NCBI RefSeq assembly: GCF_008180155.1
Contig: NZ_VSZS01000054.1
Coordinates: forward strand, 85,474 to 149,473
Direction of reading: 5' to 3'
Source: Neoaquamicrobium microcysteis
GTDB taxonomy: Bacteria > Pseudomonadota > Alphaproteobacteria > Rhizobiales > Rhizobiaceae
DNA length: 64,000 nucleotides
The position numbers were made by a program, and so were the translations under genes. The notes beneath the pieces were generated by a model. It worked only from the letters and a program-made list of their open reading frames with translations. It searched no databases and was not told the origin of the DNA. This document shows positions 14,994 to 24,790 of this stretch, piece by piece (position 1 is the first letter of the stretch; the number at the start of each line of letters is the position of its first letter).

Positions 14994-16117
14994 GCGCAGT
15001 CGGGGGTGAGCCGCGCAACGTCCGGGTGGAACTGGGCGCGCGGAGCTACGACATACTCATCGGCGGCGGGCTCGTCGCGCGTGCGGGCGGCGAGATCGCA
15101 GCAAGGCTTCCGGGCGTACGCGCCGCCATCGTCACCGACCGCAACGTCGGCGGCCATCACGCGGGCGCGCTGGCTCAAAGCCTTGAAGCCGCCGGCATCG
15201 CCTCGACCACGATCGTCGTGGAACCCGGCGAGAGGAGCAAGGGCTTCGCCACGCTGCAGGAGGTGGTGGACGGCGTGCTGGCCGCGCGGCTGGAGCGGGG
15301 CGACGTGGTGGTGGCGCTGGGCGGCGGCGTCGTCGGCGATCTGGCCGGTTTCGTCGCCGGCATCGTGCGGCGCGGCATGCGGTTCGTGCAGATACCCACC
15401 TCGCTTCTGGCGCAGGTGGATTCTTCCGTCGGAGGCAAGACCGGCATCAACACCGCCCACGGCAAGAACCTCGTCGGCGTGTTCCAGCAGCCCGCGCTGG
15501 TGCTCGCCGACACGGGCGTGCTCGACACGCTGCCCGAGCGCGAGTTTCGGGCGGGCTATGCCGAGGTAGCCAAATACGGCCTCATCGACCGGCCGGATTT
15601 CTTCGCATGGCTGGAGGAGAACTGGCGGGACGTTTTCGCCGGCGGCGCGGCACGCACCCACGCGATCGCAGAATCGTGCCGGGCGAAGGCCGAAATGGTC
15701 GCGCGCGACGAGTTCGAGACCGGCGACCGCGCCCTGCTCAATCTCGGCCACACCTTCGGCCACGCGCTGGAGGCTGCCACCTCCTATGACAGCGCGCGGC
15801 TGGTGCACGGCGAGGGTGTTTCCATCGGCATGGCGCTCGCGCACCGGTTTTCCGCCCGCCTCAATCTCGCCAGTCCCGACGATGCGGTGCGCGTCGAAAG
15901 GCATCTGCGCGCGGTCGGCCTGCCGGTGTCGGTGGACGAGATTCCGGGCGAACTGCCTGGCGCGGAGCGAATGCTGGACTACATTGCGCAGGACAAGAAG
16001 GTTTCGCGCGGCGCGCTGACCTTCATCCTTACCCGTGGCATCGGCCAATCCTTCGTCGCAAGGAATGTGCCGGCCTCGGAAGTGCTCTCGTTCCTGAAAG
16101 AGGTGCTCGCGTCATGA
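14990..16117 (+). CDS. aroB: 3-dehydroquinate synthase
   Basis: Converts DAHP to 3-dehydroquinate (second step of the shikimate pathway) using NAD and a divalent metal. 375 residues, normal length. The NAD-binding [33 protein letters not shown], the Glu in YAEVAKYG and the His in [11 protein letters not shown] are present. Start ATG 14990 overlaps the aroK stop, and its own stop overlaps the next gene's ATG (16114-16117), giving one tightly coupled aroK-aroB-corC-like operon. Confidence 0.96.
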   Translation: MSAVGGEPRNVRVELGARSYDILIGGGLVARAGGEIAARLPGVRAAIVTDRNVGGHHAGALAQSLEAAGIASTTIVVEPGERSKGFATLQEVVDGVLAARLERGDVVVALGGGVVGDLAGFVAGIVRRGMRFVQIPTSLLAQVDSSVGGKTGINTAHGKNLVGVFQQPALVLADTGVLDTLPEREFRAGYAEVAKYGLIDRPDFFAWLEENWRDVFAGGAARTHAIAESCRAKAEMVARDEFETGDRALLNLGHTFGHALEAATSYDSARLVHGEGVSIGMALAHRFSARLNLASPDDAVRVERHLRAVGLPVSVDEIPGELPGAERMLDYIAQDKKVSRGALTFILTRGIGQSFVARNVPASEVLSFLKEVLAS

Positions 16118-17385
16118 CGCCGGAATTCTGGATGACCGTTGGCGGTATCCTTTGCCTGATCTTCCTGTCCTTCCTGTTTTCGGGAACGGAGACCGGCATG
16201 ACGGCGTCGTCGCGCGCAAGGCTGCATGCGCTGTCGGTCGGCGGCAATGCCCGCGCAAAACTCGTGGAGAGCCTGATCGAGCGCAAGGACCGGCTTATCG
16301 GCGCGCTGCTGATCGGCAACAACCTCGTCAACATCCTGGCTTCGGCGCTGGCTACCAGCGTTTTGCTCGACCTGTTCGGGCAGAGCGGCGTGGTCTATGC
16401 GACCATCCTGATGACGGTGGTCATCGTCGTGTTCTCGGAAATCCTGCCGAAGTCGTGGGCGCTGGCGCGGCCCGAGCCGTTCGCCCTGTTCGTCGCCCCC
16501 TTCGCGCGCGTGGTGGTCGTGCTGTTCGGTGCGCTGTCGAGCACGGTAAACTGGTTCGTGCGCGGCTTCCTGTCCCTCTTCGGCCTCAACCTCAGCAGCG
16601 ACGTCTCGATGCTGTCTGCGCATGAGGAGTTGCGCGGCGCGGTGGCCGTGCTTCATCGCGAGGGCGCCGTCATCAAGCAGGACCGCGACCGCATGGGCGG
16701 GCTGCTCGACCTGCACGAGCTCGAAGTTTCCGACATCATGGTCCATCGCACCAACATGCGCTCGATCAACGCCGACGATCCGCCGGAGGTTCTGGTGCGC
16801 GAAATCCTGCTCAGCTCGCACACCCGCATGCCCGTATGGAAGGGCGCCAGCGACAACATCGTCGGCGTTGTTCACGCCAAGGACCTGCTGCGCGCGCTGC
16901 ACGAGGTGGGCAACGAACCCTCCCGCATCGACATCATGAAGGTTGCGTCGAAGCCGTGGTTCGTGCCCGACACGACATCGCTTCTCGACCAGCTAAACGC
17001 GTTCCTGCGGCGCAAGGCGCATTTCGCCATCGTCGTGGACGAATATGGCGAGGTCGAAGGGCTGGTGACGCTGGAGGACATCATCGAGGAAATCGTGGGC
17101 GACATCGCCGACGAGCACGATGTCGACGTGCAGGGCGTGAAGCAGGAAGCCGACGGGTCGGTCGTCGTCGACGGTTCGGTGCCGATCCGCGACCTCAACC
17201 GTGCGCTCGACTGGAAACTGCCCGACGAGGAGGCGACCACGATCGCCGGTCTCGTCATCCACGAGACGCAGTCGATCCCCAACGAGCGGCAGGCCTTCAC
17301 CTTCCACGGCAAGCGTTTCATCGTGATGAAGCGCGACAAGAACCGAATCACCCGCATCAGGATCAGGCCGGCGGACGAGGCGTAA
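16114..17385 (+). CDS. CNNM/CorC-family transporter (DUF21-CBS-CorC_HlyC)
   Basis: A 423-residue membrane protein: DUF21 region with three to four membrane segments (about 1-180), a CBS pair (about 205-330) and a CorC/HlyC domain (about 345-420). Related proteins mediate or regulate Mg2+/Co2+ efflux; older annotations call them hemolysin-like. It is the last gene of the aroK-aroB operon, an arrangement common in rhizobia. Substrate specificity cannot be read from the sequence. Confidence 0.9.
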   Translation: MTPEFWMTVGGILCLIFLSFLFSGTETGMTASSRARLHALSVGGNARAKLVESLIERKDRLIGALLIGNNLVNILASALATSVLLDLFGQSGVVYATILMTVVIVVFSEILPKSWALARPEPFALFVAPFARVVVVLFGALSSTVNWFVRGFLSLFGLNLSSDVSMLSAHEELRGAVAVLHREGAVIKQDRDRMGGLLDLHELEVSDIMVHRTNMRSINADDPPEVLVREILLSSHTRMPVWKGASDNIVGVVHAKDLLRALHEVGNEPSRIDIMKVASKPWFVPDTTSLLDQLNAFLRRKAHFAIVVDEYGEVEGLVTLEDIIEEIVGDIADEHDVDVQGVKQEADGSVVVDGSVPIRDLNRALDWKLPDEEATTIAGLVIHETQSIPNERQAFTFHGKRFIVMKRDKNRITRIRIRPADEA

Positions 17386-17386
17386 A

Positions 17387-17413
17387 ATGACCATAGTCAT
17401 TGACTATGGTCAT
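17387..17413. promoter_or_regulatory. 27-bp perfect palindrome, candidate toxin-antitoxin operator
   Basis: ATGACCATAGTCA (17387-17399) and TGACTATGGTCAT (17401-17413) are exact complements around one T. It ends 38 bp before the antitoxin ATG and starts 2 bp after the CNNM gene. No U-tract follows, so autoregulatory binding by the Phd-type antitoxin is the best reading. Confidence 0.65.
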
Positions 17414-17451
17414 GGCCGCCTTCATATTCGCTTGCCAGCTGGAGATGCCCC

Positions 17452-17688
17452 ATGGTCGTGCATGTTTCAAAATCGCGGTTCAAGGCGAAGGCGCTGGAAC
17501 TCATGCGTCAGGTGGAGGCATCTGGCGAGCCGATCGTGATTACCGATCACGGGAAGCCCGCACTGGAACTCAAACCCATCGGGGCGAAGCCTGCAAGAGA
17601 CCCGCTGGAGCGCCTGCGAGGCTCTTTGCTGTTTTACGATCGGCCGTTCGATCCGGTGGATGAGGAGGAATGGGACACGCTCAAGTGA
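17452..17688 (+). CDS. Phd/YefM-family antitoxin
   Basis: A 78-residue protein opening MVVHVSKSRFKAKALELMRQVEASGEPIVIT with DHGKPALELKPI, the classic Phd/YefM DNA-binding fold. The C-terminal 30 residues, rich in acidic and aromatic side chains, would wrap the toxin. CTGGAG precedes the ATG. Its stop overlaps the toxin GTG (GTGA), the usual coupling in type II modules. A 27-bp palindrome directly upstream is the likely site of autorepression. Confidence 0.87.
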   Translation: MVVHVSKSRFKAKALELMRQVEASGEPIVITDHGKPALELKPIGAKPARDPLERLRGSLLFYDRPFDPVDEEEWDTLK

Positions 17689-18083
17689 TCGTCATCGATA
17701 CCCATGTGCTTCTCTGGTGGGTCGCCGGCGATACATCGAGGCTCAGCGCCGCGGCGGTGGATGCTCTCGACGACGCCGGTCACGGAGGGGCAATTCGGGC
17801 TTCCGCCATTTCGGCATGGGAGATCACGCTTCTACACGACCGGGGCAGGATAGGACTGTCGATAGACGCCCGGAAGTGGCTGGGCGAGGTCGAGGCTTCG
17901 GGGAGGGTGAAGTTCGTTCCTCTGGACAACGAAATCGCTATCCTTGGAGCACGACTGGGCCCGGATTTTCACAAGGACCCAGCCGACCGCTTCATTGCTG
18001 CAACCAGCCAGAAGCTGTCCGTTCCTCTGGTCACCGCCGACGAGAAGATAAGGAACTATCCCCAAATCCGGACGATCTGGTAG
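17685..18083 (+). CDS. PIN-domain toxin, VapC-like
   Basis: A 132-residue PIN-domain ribonuclease. The acidic metal-binding residues are all visible: Asp5 in IDTHVLLWW, Glu46 in SAWEI, Asp98/Asp101 in DPADRFIAAT and Asp119 in TADEK. GTG 17685, overlapping the antitoxin stop, is preferred over ATG 17670 because it gives the standard VapC N-terminus. Toxins of this group cleave tRNA or rRNA; the target here is unknown. It is flanked by housekeeping genes, so this may be an inserted module. Confidence 0.87.
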   Translation: MIVIDTHVLLWWVAGDTSRLSAAAVDALDDAGHGGAIRASAISAWEITLLHDRGRIGLSIDARKWLGEVEASGRVKFVPLDNEIAILGARLGPDFHKDPADRFIAATSQKLSVPLVTADEKIRNYPQIRTIW

Positions 18084-18085
18084 AC

Positions 18086-18388
18086 CTACCAGCGCGTCGG
18101 TTCGCCCGGTGCGGATGCCTCGATTGCGAGCGCATGCAGGCCTGCGTCGAGTTCGTCGGCAAGCAGTGCGTTGACGGCGCGGTGGCGGTCCAGCCGGCTC
18201 TTGCCGGCGAAGGCTTCCGCCACGATGCGGACACGAAAGTGGGTTTCACCCGTGCCGTCGAACGTTTCGTGGTGTCCCGAACCCGTGTGGTGATGGCCCG
18301 CATGCAGATGGCTCTCGTTGACGACGGCGAGACGCTGCGGCGAAAATGCTTCGGCAAGCTTGGCTTCTATCGTGGACTGGATGGACAA
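18086..18388 (-). CDS. BolA-family protein
   Basis: A 100-residue BolA-like protein with the core HFRVRIVAEAFAGKSRLDRHRAVNALLADEL and the invariant His in SRLDRHR. An unusual His-rich insertion HLHAGHHHTGSGHHE lies near residues 28-42, where family members usually have a shorter loop. BolA proteins bind monothiol glutaredoxins through a [2Fe-2S] cluster and act in iron and stress regulation. It is divergent from the dnaJ-like/cobS cluster, as in many rhizobia. Confidence 0.87.
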   Translation of the reverse strand: MSIQSTIEAKLAEAFSPQRLAVVNESHLHAGHHHTGSGHHETFDGTGETHFRVRIVAEAFAGKSRLDRHRAVNALLADELDAGLHALAIEASAPGEPTRW

Positions 18389-18529
18389 GACCCTGTTCCT
18401 TCACCATATGAGGACACTCCCGCACCGGCGGCATGATTCATGCGGTTGGGGGATGATCCCGCAAATGTCAATTCTTGTATCGCACTGCGAAGAGCCCATA
18501 ATCAGGCGCAGCTTCGGGTTCAGGAACGG

Positions 18530-19147
18530 ATGAAACCCTATTCGAAATATTTCGAGAAGATAAAGGTCCGCCCCGACCCTCAGGCGGAGGTGAAGTCGCG
18601 CGCGCCGGTCTGCCAGTGGGACGGGTGCAACGAGGCTGGAACCCATCGCGCGCCCGTCGGCCGCATGGCGGAGGGCGAGTATTTCAAGTTCTGCTTCGAC
18701 CATGTGCGCGAGTACAACAAGGGCTTCAACTACTTCTCCGGGCTTGCCGACACGGACATAGCGCGCTTCCAGAAGGAAGCGCTGACCGGCCATCGCCCGA
18801 CATGGAAGATGGGGGCCAACAGCCAGGCGCAATCGACGCCGAATTTCGCGCAGAAGCGCTCGGGTGCTGCCGGCTACTACAACCGCATGCGCGACCCCTA
18901 CGGCATGTTCAACGGCGCCAAGGACCAGGACCGTCCGCGCACGCGCAAGCTCAAGACCCTTGAGGCCAAGGCGCTGGAAACGCTTGGTCTTGCCGAGAAC
19001 GCGACTGGCGCGGACATCAAGTCGCGCTATAAGGAACTCGTGAAGCGCCACCATCCCGATGCGAATGGCGGCGACAGGGGTTCGGAAGACCGTTTCCGCG
19101 ATGTGCTGCAGGCCTATCGCGTGCTCAAACAAGCAGGTTTGTGTTAG
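18530..19147 (+). CDS. J-domain protein upstream of cobS
   Basis: A 205-residue protein with a C-terminal J domain (about 147-203) bearing HPD at 175-177. The N-terminal part contains a Cys pattern (Cys28, Cys33, Cys55) that may bind a metal. J domains stimulate Hsp70 ATPase; a C-terminal J domain in front of cobS is a recurring rhizobial arrangement. ATG 18530, preceded by AGGAACGG, is favoured over 18440. A role in cobaltochelatase assembly is suggested only by position. Confidence 0.85.
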   Translation: MKPYSKYFEKIKVRPDPQAEVKSRAPVCQWDGCNEAGTHRAPVGRMAEGEYFKFCFDHVREYNKGFNYFSGLADTDIARFQKEALTGHRPTWKMGANSQAQSTPNFAQKRSGAAGYYNRMRDPYGMFNGAKDQDRPRTRKLKTLEAKALETLGLAENATGADIKSRYKELVKRHHPDANGGDRGSEDRFRDVLQAYRVLKQAGLC

Positions 19148-19220
19148 GTCTCCGGTCTGCTAAAGACGCCCCGAAAATGACAGGAACACCGGCGGCAGCA
19201 CTGCTTCCGCGCGTGGAGGC

Positions 19221-20210
19221 ATGATGAACAGGCACGATCGCGACATCGCCAACCTTCCCGACACCACCGTCTCGGTGAAGGATACTTTCGGCTTCGATTC
19301 CTCGATGGTGGTGCCGGCCTATTCGGCCGCCAACGAGCATGTGCCGGATGTCGATCCGGATTATCTGTTCGACCGCCAGACCACGCTCGCGATCCTTTCC
19401 GGCTTCGCCTACAACCGCCGCGTGATGGTGTCGGGCTATCACGGCACCGGCAAGTCGACCCATATCGAGCAGGTCGCCGCCCGCCTCAACTGGCCCTGCG
19501 TGCGCATCAACCTCGACAGCCATGTCAGCCGTATCGACCTCGTCGGCAAGGACGCCATCGTCGTGCGCGAGGGCATGCAGGTCACCGAGTTCAAGGACGG
19601 CATCCTGCCCTGGGCCTACCAGCACAATGTCGCGCTGGTGTTCGACGAGTACGATGCCGGCCGCCCGGACGTTATGTTCGTCATCCAGCGCGTGCTGGAA
19701 TCGTCGGGCCGCCTGACGCTGCTCGACCAGAGCCGGGTCATCCGCCCGCATCCCGCCTTCCGCATCTTCGCCACCGCCAACACGGTCGGCCTCGGCGATA
19801 CGACGGGCCTCTATCACGGCACGCAGCAGATCAACCAGGCGCAGATGGACCGCTGGTCCATCGTGACCACGCTCAACTATCTGCCGCACGACAAGGAAGT
19901 CGAGATCGTGCTGGCCAAGGCCAAGCATTTCCGCACCGAGAAGGGCAGGGACATCGTCAACAAGATGGTGCGCGTGGCCGACATGACGCGCTCGGCCTTC
20001 ATCAATGGCGACCTGTCGACGGTGATGAGCCCACGCACCGTCATCATGTGGGCCGAAAACGCCGAAATCTTCAACGATGTCGGCTTCGCATTCCGCCTGA
20101 CCTTCCTCAACAAGTGCGACGAGCTCGAGCGGTCAGTCGTGGCCGAGTTCTACCAGCGCGCCTTCGGCGAGGAACTGCCCGAGAGCGCGGCAAACGTGGT
20201 GCTGGGGTAG
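19221..20210 (+). CDS. cobS: Cobaltochelatase subunit CobS
   Basis: AAA+ subunit of the aerobic cobaltochelatase (CobN-CobS-CobT), which inserts Co2+ into hydrogenobyrinic acid a,c-diamide. 329 residues; Walker [10 protein letters not shown] (72-80), Walker [11 protein letters not shown] (about 138-147) and sensor [10 protein letters not shown]. It forms a hexameric ring with CobT. ATG 19221 follows GTGGAGGC, and a second ATG is adjacent. CobN is not in the window. Confidence 0.96.
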   Translation: MMNRHDRDIANLPDTTVSVKDTFGFDSSMVVPAYSAANEHVPDVDPDYLFDRQTTLAILSGFAYNRRVMVSGYHGTGKSTHIEQVAARLNWPCVRINLDSHVSRIDLVGKDAIVVREGMQVTEFKDGILPWAYQHNVALVFDEYDAGRPDVMFVIQRVLESSGRLTLLDQSRVIRPHPAFRIFATANTVGLGDTTGLYHGTQQINQAQMDRWSIVTTLNYLPHDKEVEIVLAKAKHFRTEKGRDIVNKMVRVADMTRSAFINGDLSTVMSPRTVIMWAENAEIFNDVGFAFRLTFLNKCDELERSVVAEFYQRAFGEELPESAANVVLG

Positions 20211-20213
20211 TCC

Positions 20214-22103
20214 TTGGCAAGCGCCGGCGACAACACGCGCAACAGGCCCGGCAAGGGCGGCGACACCGACGTCTTCAAGCGTGCGGTGACGGTTTGCATG
20301 CGCGCGCTTTCAGGCGACGGCGAACTGGACGTTTCCTTTGCCAAGGAAAAGCCCGCGCTTGCGGGTAGCCGCGCGCGCCTGCCCGACCTTCCCAAGAAGG
20401 CGTCGGCCGAGGACATCGCGGTCACCCGCGGGCTCGGCGATTCCATGGCGCTGCGGCGCGCCTGCCACGACCCCCGCGTTCACATGAAGCTGGCGCCCGA
20501 AGGCAAGCAGGCGCGCGCTATCTTCGATGCCGTCGAGCAGGCCCGCGTCGAGGCCATCGGCAGCCGCGCCATGCAGGGCGTGGCCGACAATATCGGCTCC
20601 ATGCTCGAGGACAAATACGCCAAGGCAAACCTGGCCGACGTGGCCGACCAAGCCGACGCCCCGCTCGAGGAAGCCGTCGCGCTCATGGTGCGCGAGAAGC
20701 TGACCGGCCGCGCGGCACCCCGCAGCGGCCAGCGCGTCGTCGACCTGTGGCGCAAGTGGATCGACGACAAGGCCGGCGGCGACCTTGCCGGGCTTGCCGA
20801 AAAACTCGAAGACCAGCAGGCTTTCGCCCGTGTCGTGCGCGAAATGCTCGCCTCCATGGAGATGGCGGAGGAACTGGGCGAAGACGAGCAGAGCGAAGAA
20901 AGCCAGGACGAGGAAAACGAGCCGCAGGGCGAGGATCAGAGCGAGGAGGGCGGGCAGGACGATCAGGGCTCCGACCAGTCGCAGGCCGAGGAAAGCGACG
21001 CCTCCAGCGAGGATCAGGAGACCGGAGAGACCGAAAGCTCGGACGCCAGCGCGGACGAACTGGCCGACGACGACGATCTCGACGCCGAAACGCCGGGCGA
21101 AACCCGCCGCCAGGAAAACCCCTTCACAAACCTGCCGAAGGAAATCGACTACAAGGTCTTCACCACCGCCTTCGACGAGACCGTCGGTGCGGAGGAGCTG
21201 TGCGACGAGGAAGAACTCGACCGGCTTCGCGCCTTCCTCGACAAGCAACTCGCCAACCTCCAGGGCGTCGTGGGCCGGCTTGCCAACCGCCTGCAGCGCC
21301 GCCTGATGGCGCAGCAGAACCGCTCGTGGGACTTCGACCTGGAAGAAGGCACGCTCGATCCCGCTCGTCTCGTGCGCGTCGTGATCGACCCGATGCAGCC
21401 GCTTTCCTTCAAGCAGGAGCGCGACACCAAGTTCCGCGACACGGTGGTGACGCTGGTGCTCGACAATTCCGGCTCGATGCGCGGCCGTCCGATCACGGTT
21501 GCCGCCACCTGCGCCGACATTCTCGCGCGCACGCTCGAGCGCTGCGGCGTCTCTGTCGAAATCCTCGGCTTCACCACGCGTGCGTGGAAGGGCGGGCAGG
21601 CGCGCGAGAAGTGGCTGAAGGACGGCAAGCCCGCCAATCCGGGCCGGCTCAACGATCTGCGACATATCATCTACAAGTCCGCGGACGCGCCGTGGCGGCG
21701 TTCGCGTCGCAATCTCGGCCTGATGATGCGCGAGGGGCTGCTGAAGGAGAACATCGACGGCGAGGCGCTTTTGTGGGCGCATCAGCGGCTGATCGCACGG
21801 CCCGAGCAGCGCAAGATCCTGATGATGATCTCGGACGGTGCGCCGGTCGACGATTCGACGCTGTCGGTGAACCCCGGAAACTATCTGGAGCGCCACCTGC
21901 GTGGCGTGATCGAGCTGATCGAGACGCGCTCGCCGGTGGAACTGCTGGCCATCGGCATCGGCCACGACGTGACGCGCTACTACCGCCGTGCGGTGACCAT
22001 CGTCGATGCCGAGGAACTAGCCGGCGCGATGACCGAGCAGCTTGCGGCGCTGTTCGGCGAGGAAACCCAGCGCGAGACCCGACGCAGCGCGGGCCGGCGG
22101 TGA
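20214..22103 (+). CDS. cobT: Cobaltochelatase subunit CobT
   Basis: Partner of CobS in the cobaltochelatase complex. 629 residues: helical N-terminal domain, a very acidic stretch (about 220-300, rich in E, D, S and Q) and a C-terminal VWA domain whose MIDAS motif DNSGSM lies near 418-423. The start is TTG at 20214, 3 bp after cobS; it matches the usual CobT N-terminus ([12 protein letters not shown]...[12 protein letters not shown]) and no ATG is available nearby. The stop overlaps the next gene's GTG. Confidence 0.95.
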   Translation: MASAGDNTRNRPGKGGDTDVFKRAVTVCMRALSGDGELDVSFAKEKPALAGSRARLPDLPKKASAEDIAVTRGLGDSMALRRACHDPRVHMKLAPEGKQARAIFDAVEQARVEAIGSRAMQGVADNIGSMLEDKYAKANLADVADQADAPLEEAVALMVREKLTGRAAPRSGQRVVDLWRKWIDDKAGGDLAGLAEKLEDQQAFARVVREMLASMEMAEELGEDEQSEESQDEENEPQGEDQSEEGGQDDQGSDQSQAEESDASSEDQETGETESSDASADELADDDDLDAETPGETRRQENPFTNLPKEIDYKVFTTAFDETVGAEELCDEEELDRLRAFLDKQLANLQGVVGRLANRLQRRLMAQQNRSWDFDLEEGTLDPARLVRVVIDPMQPLSFKQERDTKFRDTVVTLVLDNSGSMRGRPITVAATCADILARTLERCGVSVEILGFTTRAWKGGQAREKWLKDGKPANPGRLNDLRHIIYKSADAPWRRSRRNLGLMMREGLLKENIDGEALLWAHQRLIARPEQRKILMMISDGAPVDDSTLSVNPGNYLERHLRGVIELIETRSPVELLAIGIGHDVTRYYRRAVTIVDAEELAGAMTEQLAALFGEETQRETRRSAGRR

Positions 22104-23089
22104 GGCTGCTTGTTGCCGCGGTGCTGGCGGTTCTGCCGGCCCCATCCCTTGCGCAGGGCTCGGCCCGCCAGAGCATCGAGGTTCGCGCGACACCCATCAC
22201 CCATTTTCGCATGGGGTCTTCCGAAACCCGCTTCGGCGAACTGGAATTCGTCGGCGGGTTCGAGATGCGGCGCGGCGAGCGCGTGTTCGGCCAGCTTTCG
22301 GCGCTGCGCTTCCTGACGCCGGGCAGCGATTTCATCGGCGTGGCCGATCACGGCTACTGGTTTTTCGGCGCCATAGAGCGCGATGAGGAATACAGGCCCG
22401 TCGGCGTCCGCGACTTCACCATGCAGGCGATGGTGGACGGCAGGGGCAACGTCATCGAGGACAAGACGGCTAAGGATGCCGAGGGGCTGGACGTGCATGA
22501 GGGCGTCGCCACGGTGGCTTTCGAGCGCATCGCGCGCGTGTCCGAATACGCGATCGATCCGGCCCGCATGAGGGGGCCGCTGCGCGACCTCGACTTCATC
22601 GTGCCCCGGCGCGAGCTACGCCACAATCAGGGCTTCGAGACCGTCGCGCGTGCGCCTGCGCAAGGCGTTCAGGAAGGCGCGCGCATCGTGGTTGCGGAAC
22701 GCAGCGTCGATCCGGCCGGCAACATCTTCGCCGCCATTCTCGAGGGGCCGGAGCGCGGCCTTTTCAAGGTGGTGCGCAGCGACGATTTCGACGTCACCGA
22801 CGGCGTCTTCCTGCCCGATGGCGACCTGCTCCTGCTCGAGCGCCGGTTCTCGCTGGCGCAGGGCGTGGCGATGCGGCTGCGGCGTATTCCCGGCGATACG
22901 ATCCGCAGCGATGCGCTGGTCGACGGGCCGGTGCTGATGGAAGCCGACCTCGCCTATCGCATCGACAATATGGAAGGTCTCGACGTGTGGGAGCGAGCCG
23001 ACGGCGCGCTGATCGTGTCGCTGATATCGGACGACAACCAGTCCTTCCTGCAACGCACGATCTATCTGGAGTTCGTGCTGTCGCGGTAG
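22100..23089 (+). CDS. Secreted phytase-like esterase-domain protein
   Basis: A 329-residue protein with a signal peptide ([20 protein letters not shown]) and a single beta-propeller-type domain of the 'esterase-like activity of phytase' family; [23 protein letters not shown] and NMEGLDVW are characteristic blades. Catalytic activity of this family is poorly documented. GTG 22100 overlaps the cobT stop (GTGA), and the signal peptide begins exactly there, which fixes the start. Co-transcription with cobS-cobT is conserved in rhizobia, but no cobalamin role is known. Confidence 0.85.
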   Translation: MRLLVAAVLAVLPAPSLAQGSARQSIEVRATPITHFRMGSSETRFGELEFVGGFEMRRGERVFGQLSALRFLTPGSDFIGVADHGYWFFGAIERDEEYRPVGVRDFTMQAMVDGRGNVIEDKTAKDAEGLDVHEGVATVAFERIARVSEYAIDPARMRGPLRDLDFIVPRRELRHNQGFETVARAPAQGVQEGARIVVAERSVDPAGNIFAAILEGPERGLFKVVRSDDFDVTDGVFLPDGDLLLLERRFSLAQGVAMRLRRIPGDTIRSDALVDGPVLMEADLAYRIDNMEGLDVWERADGALIVSLISDDNQSFLQRTIYLEFVLSR

Positions 23090-23090
23090 C

Positions 23091-23459
23091 CTATTGCAGC
23101 GCCTGCGCCACCTTCAGCCTGATCTCGTGGAGGGTGAACGGCTTGGGCACCACGTCGATGATGATGCCGGCAAGGTCGGCTGCACGCTCGCGCTGCTCGG
23201 CATAACCGGTCATCAGCAGGATTTTCAGGCCGGGAAACTCGCTCGCGGCCCTCTTGGCCATCTCTATCCCGTCCATCGCCGGCATGCGGATGTCGGAAAG
23301 CACGAGATCGTAGCCGCCGCCCGCCTTGCGGATGTTCTCAAGCCCTTCGTCGCCGTCCTCGGCGGTCTCGACCTCATGGCCGGAGGCGGCGATGGCGCGC
23401 GCGGTAAACGAGCGCACCGATTCATCGTCCTCGACGATGAGAATGCGGGCCATGGTCAT
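23091..23459 (-). CDS. cpdR: CpdR-type single-domain response regulator
   Basis: A 122-residue receiver (120 if ATG 23453 is used). IVEDDESVRSF, phospho-acceptor Asp56 in VLSDIRMPAMDG, LLMTGYAEQRERA and Lys in PKPFTLHEIR match CpdR, the ClpXP adaptor that times CtrA and other protein degradation in the alphaproteobacterial cell cycle. The unphosphorylated form is active in Caulobacter. It overlaps the hpt stop by ATGA, so the two are co-translated. Confidence 0.88.
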   Translation of the reverse strand: MTMARILIVEDDESVRSFTARAIAASGHEVETAEDGDEGLENIRKAGGGYDLVLSDIRMPAMDGIEMAKRAASEFPGLKILLMTGYAEQRERAADLAGIIIDVVPKPFTLHEIRLKVAQALQ

Positions 23460-23998
23460 GCGTCTCCCTTGACCACGCCGACGAAAGGCAGTTCGCGAAA
23501 GGCGTGGGCGACGTCCATGCCGTAGCCGACCACGAAATAGTCGGGGCAGTCGAACCCGACGAAATCGGCGGTCAGGTCCGTCTGGCGCTTGGTGTGCTTG
23601 TCGAGCAGCACGGCGATGGAAACGCTCTTTGCGCCGCGCGACATCATCAGCTCGCGGGTGAACTTGAGCGTCTTGCCCGATTCCAGGATGTCATCGATCA
23701 GCAGCACGTCGCGACCGGCAACCTCGTTGTCGATGTCGCGCAGCACCTTGACCTCACCCGAGGTGGTGCCCGTGCCGTAGCTCGATATGAAGATGAACTC
23801 GACTTCCGGCGACAGGCCGGTGTCGTGCATCGCGCGGATCAGGTCCGCTGCGAAGATGAACGAGCCCTTGAGGATCGAGATGACGAGCAGGTCGTCGTAC
23901 TCGCGCTCGGCGATCTCCTTGGCAAGTTCGAGATTGCGCCGGGCAATGGCCGAGGCGCTGAAAAGGACTTCGATGTCCTTGCCACGTACGACAGGCAT
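23456..23998 (-). CDS. hpt: Hypoxanthine phosphoribosyltransferase
   Basis: Purine salvage: transfers phosphoribose from PRPP to hypoxanthine or guanine. 180 residues. PRPP-binding signature VLLIDDILESGKTL near residues 97-110, ISILKGSFIF loop and FISSYGTGTTSGEVK flexible loop are present. It is preceded without gap by the DUF3426-like gene stop and overlaps cpdR, so purine salvage and a cell-cycle regulator share one transcript. Confidence 0.95.
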   Translation of the reverse strand: MPVVRGKDIEVLFSASAIARRNLELAKEIAEREYDDLLVISILKGSFIFAADLIRAMHDTGLSPEVEFIFISSYGTGTTSGEVKVLRDIDNEVAGRDVLLIDDILESGKTLKFTRELMMSRGAKSVSIAVLLDKHTKRQTDLTADFVGFDCPDYFVVGYGMDVAHAFRELPFVGVVKGDA

Positions 23999-24621
23999 CA
24001 GCGGATGACCTCCTGAAAGGTGACCGAAACGGATCTGACCCCGTTCCTAGGAGCCTCAAGCCGGCTGGAAAAGGAGTAGCGGCCGCCGGGCTGGAGTTCG
24101 TCTCCGTTTGTCCCCAGAAAATAGCGCGTCGTCTCGCCGTCCGTGGCGGTCACGGCGATTTCGATGGGCGGCAGGCTCAGGGCCGACCTGCCGGCGTTCT
24201 CGGCGCGTCCGTCGACGAACAGCACGTCGCGGCCATTGTGCCGCTCCACCCGGCTTTTCACCTCGGCGATGCGAAGCGGCTGCAAGGCTTCGGCGGGCCC
24301 GAACAGGGCGCTGTGGCGGACCACCGCGTGCCCGCCCGAAATCCAGAAGGCGAGGATCACCAGCGTCAGCCCGGTTGCCCAGAACAGTGGGCCGCCGTGT
24401 CGCGGCTGTGCCGCCGCTGCTTCGGTGGCATCTGCCTTGAGAAAGTCCATTCCGGTGGCGGTCGCAGGCTGCTCGAAGCGGGCCTGGCGTCCATCCTCGC
24501 GCGCGTGGACGACCTCGTATTCGGCGTCCGACACGTCGGCCGAGCGGGCCAGGTCGCTCTGCTTCTGGCCGCCGGTCATGATTTCGCCGGAAACCGGGCG
24601 TGCCTTGTCGCGCTCTTTCAT
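23998..24621 (-). CDS. DUF3426-like membrane-anchored protein divergent from ftsE
   Basis: A 207-residue protein with a charged N-terminal half, one membrane segment (about 79-100, FWATGLTLVILAFWISGG) and a C-terminal beta-rich domain resembling DUF3426 (VDGRAENAGRSALSLPPIEIAVTATDG). Proteins in this rhizobial position usually begin with an MJ0042-type CxxC zinc ribbon; none is present here and no such motif lies upstream of ATG 24621. Its start shares one base with the hpt ATG region downstream, suggesting one operon. Function unknown. Confidence 0.72.
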   Translation of the reverse strand: MKERDKARPVSGEIMTGGQKQSDLARSADVSDAEYEVVHAREDGRQARFEQPATATGMDFLKADATEAAAAQPRHGGPLFWATGLTLVILAFWISGGHAVVRHSALFGPAEALQPLRIAEVKSRVERHNGRDVLFVDGRAENAGRSALSLPPIEIAVTATDGETTRYFLGTNGDELQPGGRYSFSSRLEAPRNGVRSVSVTFQEVIR

Positions 24622-24790
24622 GCAGCCGGCCGTCCTCGTCGTTGCTCCTGCACGCACTAGACGGAAATGGTTAACGCTTCGCTGCAAACGGGGCGAATTT
24701 AACCCGGCCTTAACCATGCGGGTGGATGTTCGGGCTGCCCCGTTCGGCCGAAACGCGACCGGCAAATTCGCAAACACGCAAGGACTTCCG

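Noticed and set aside
20310..21965. 551-codon minus-strand frame
   Set aside because: It lies inside cobT in an antisense frame; composition is low-complexity and no ribosome site is present.
24043..24047. GTTCC with nearby AACG as a minus-strand EcfG site
   Set aside because: The spacer is 11 nt and it lies inside a coding region.
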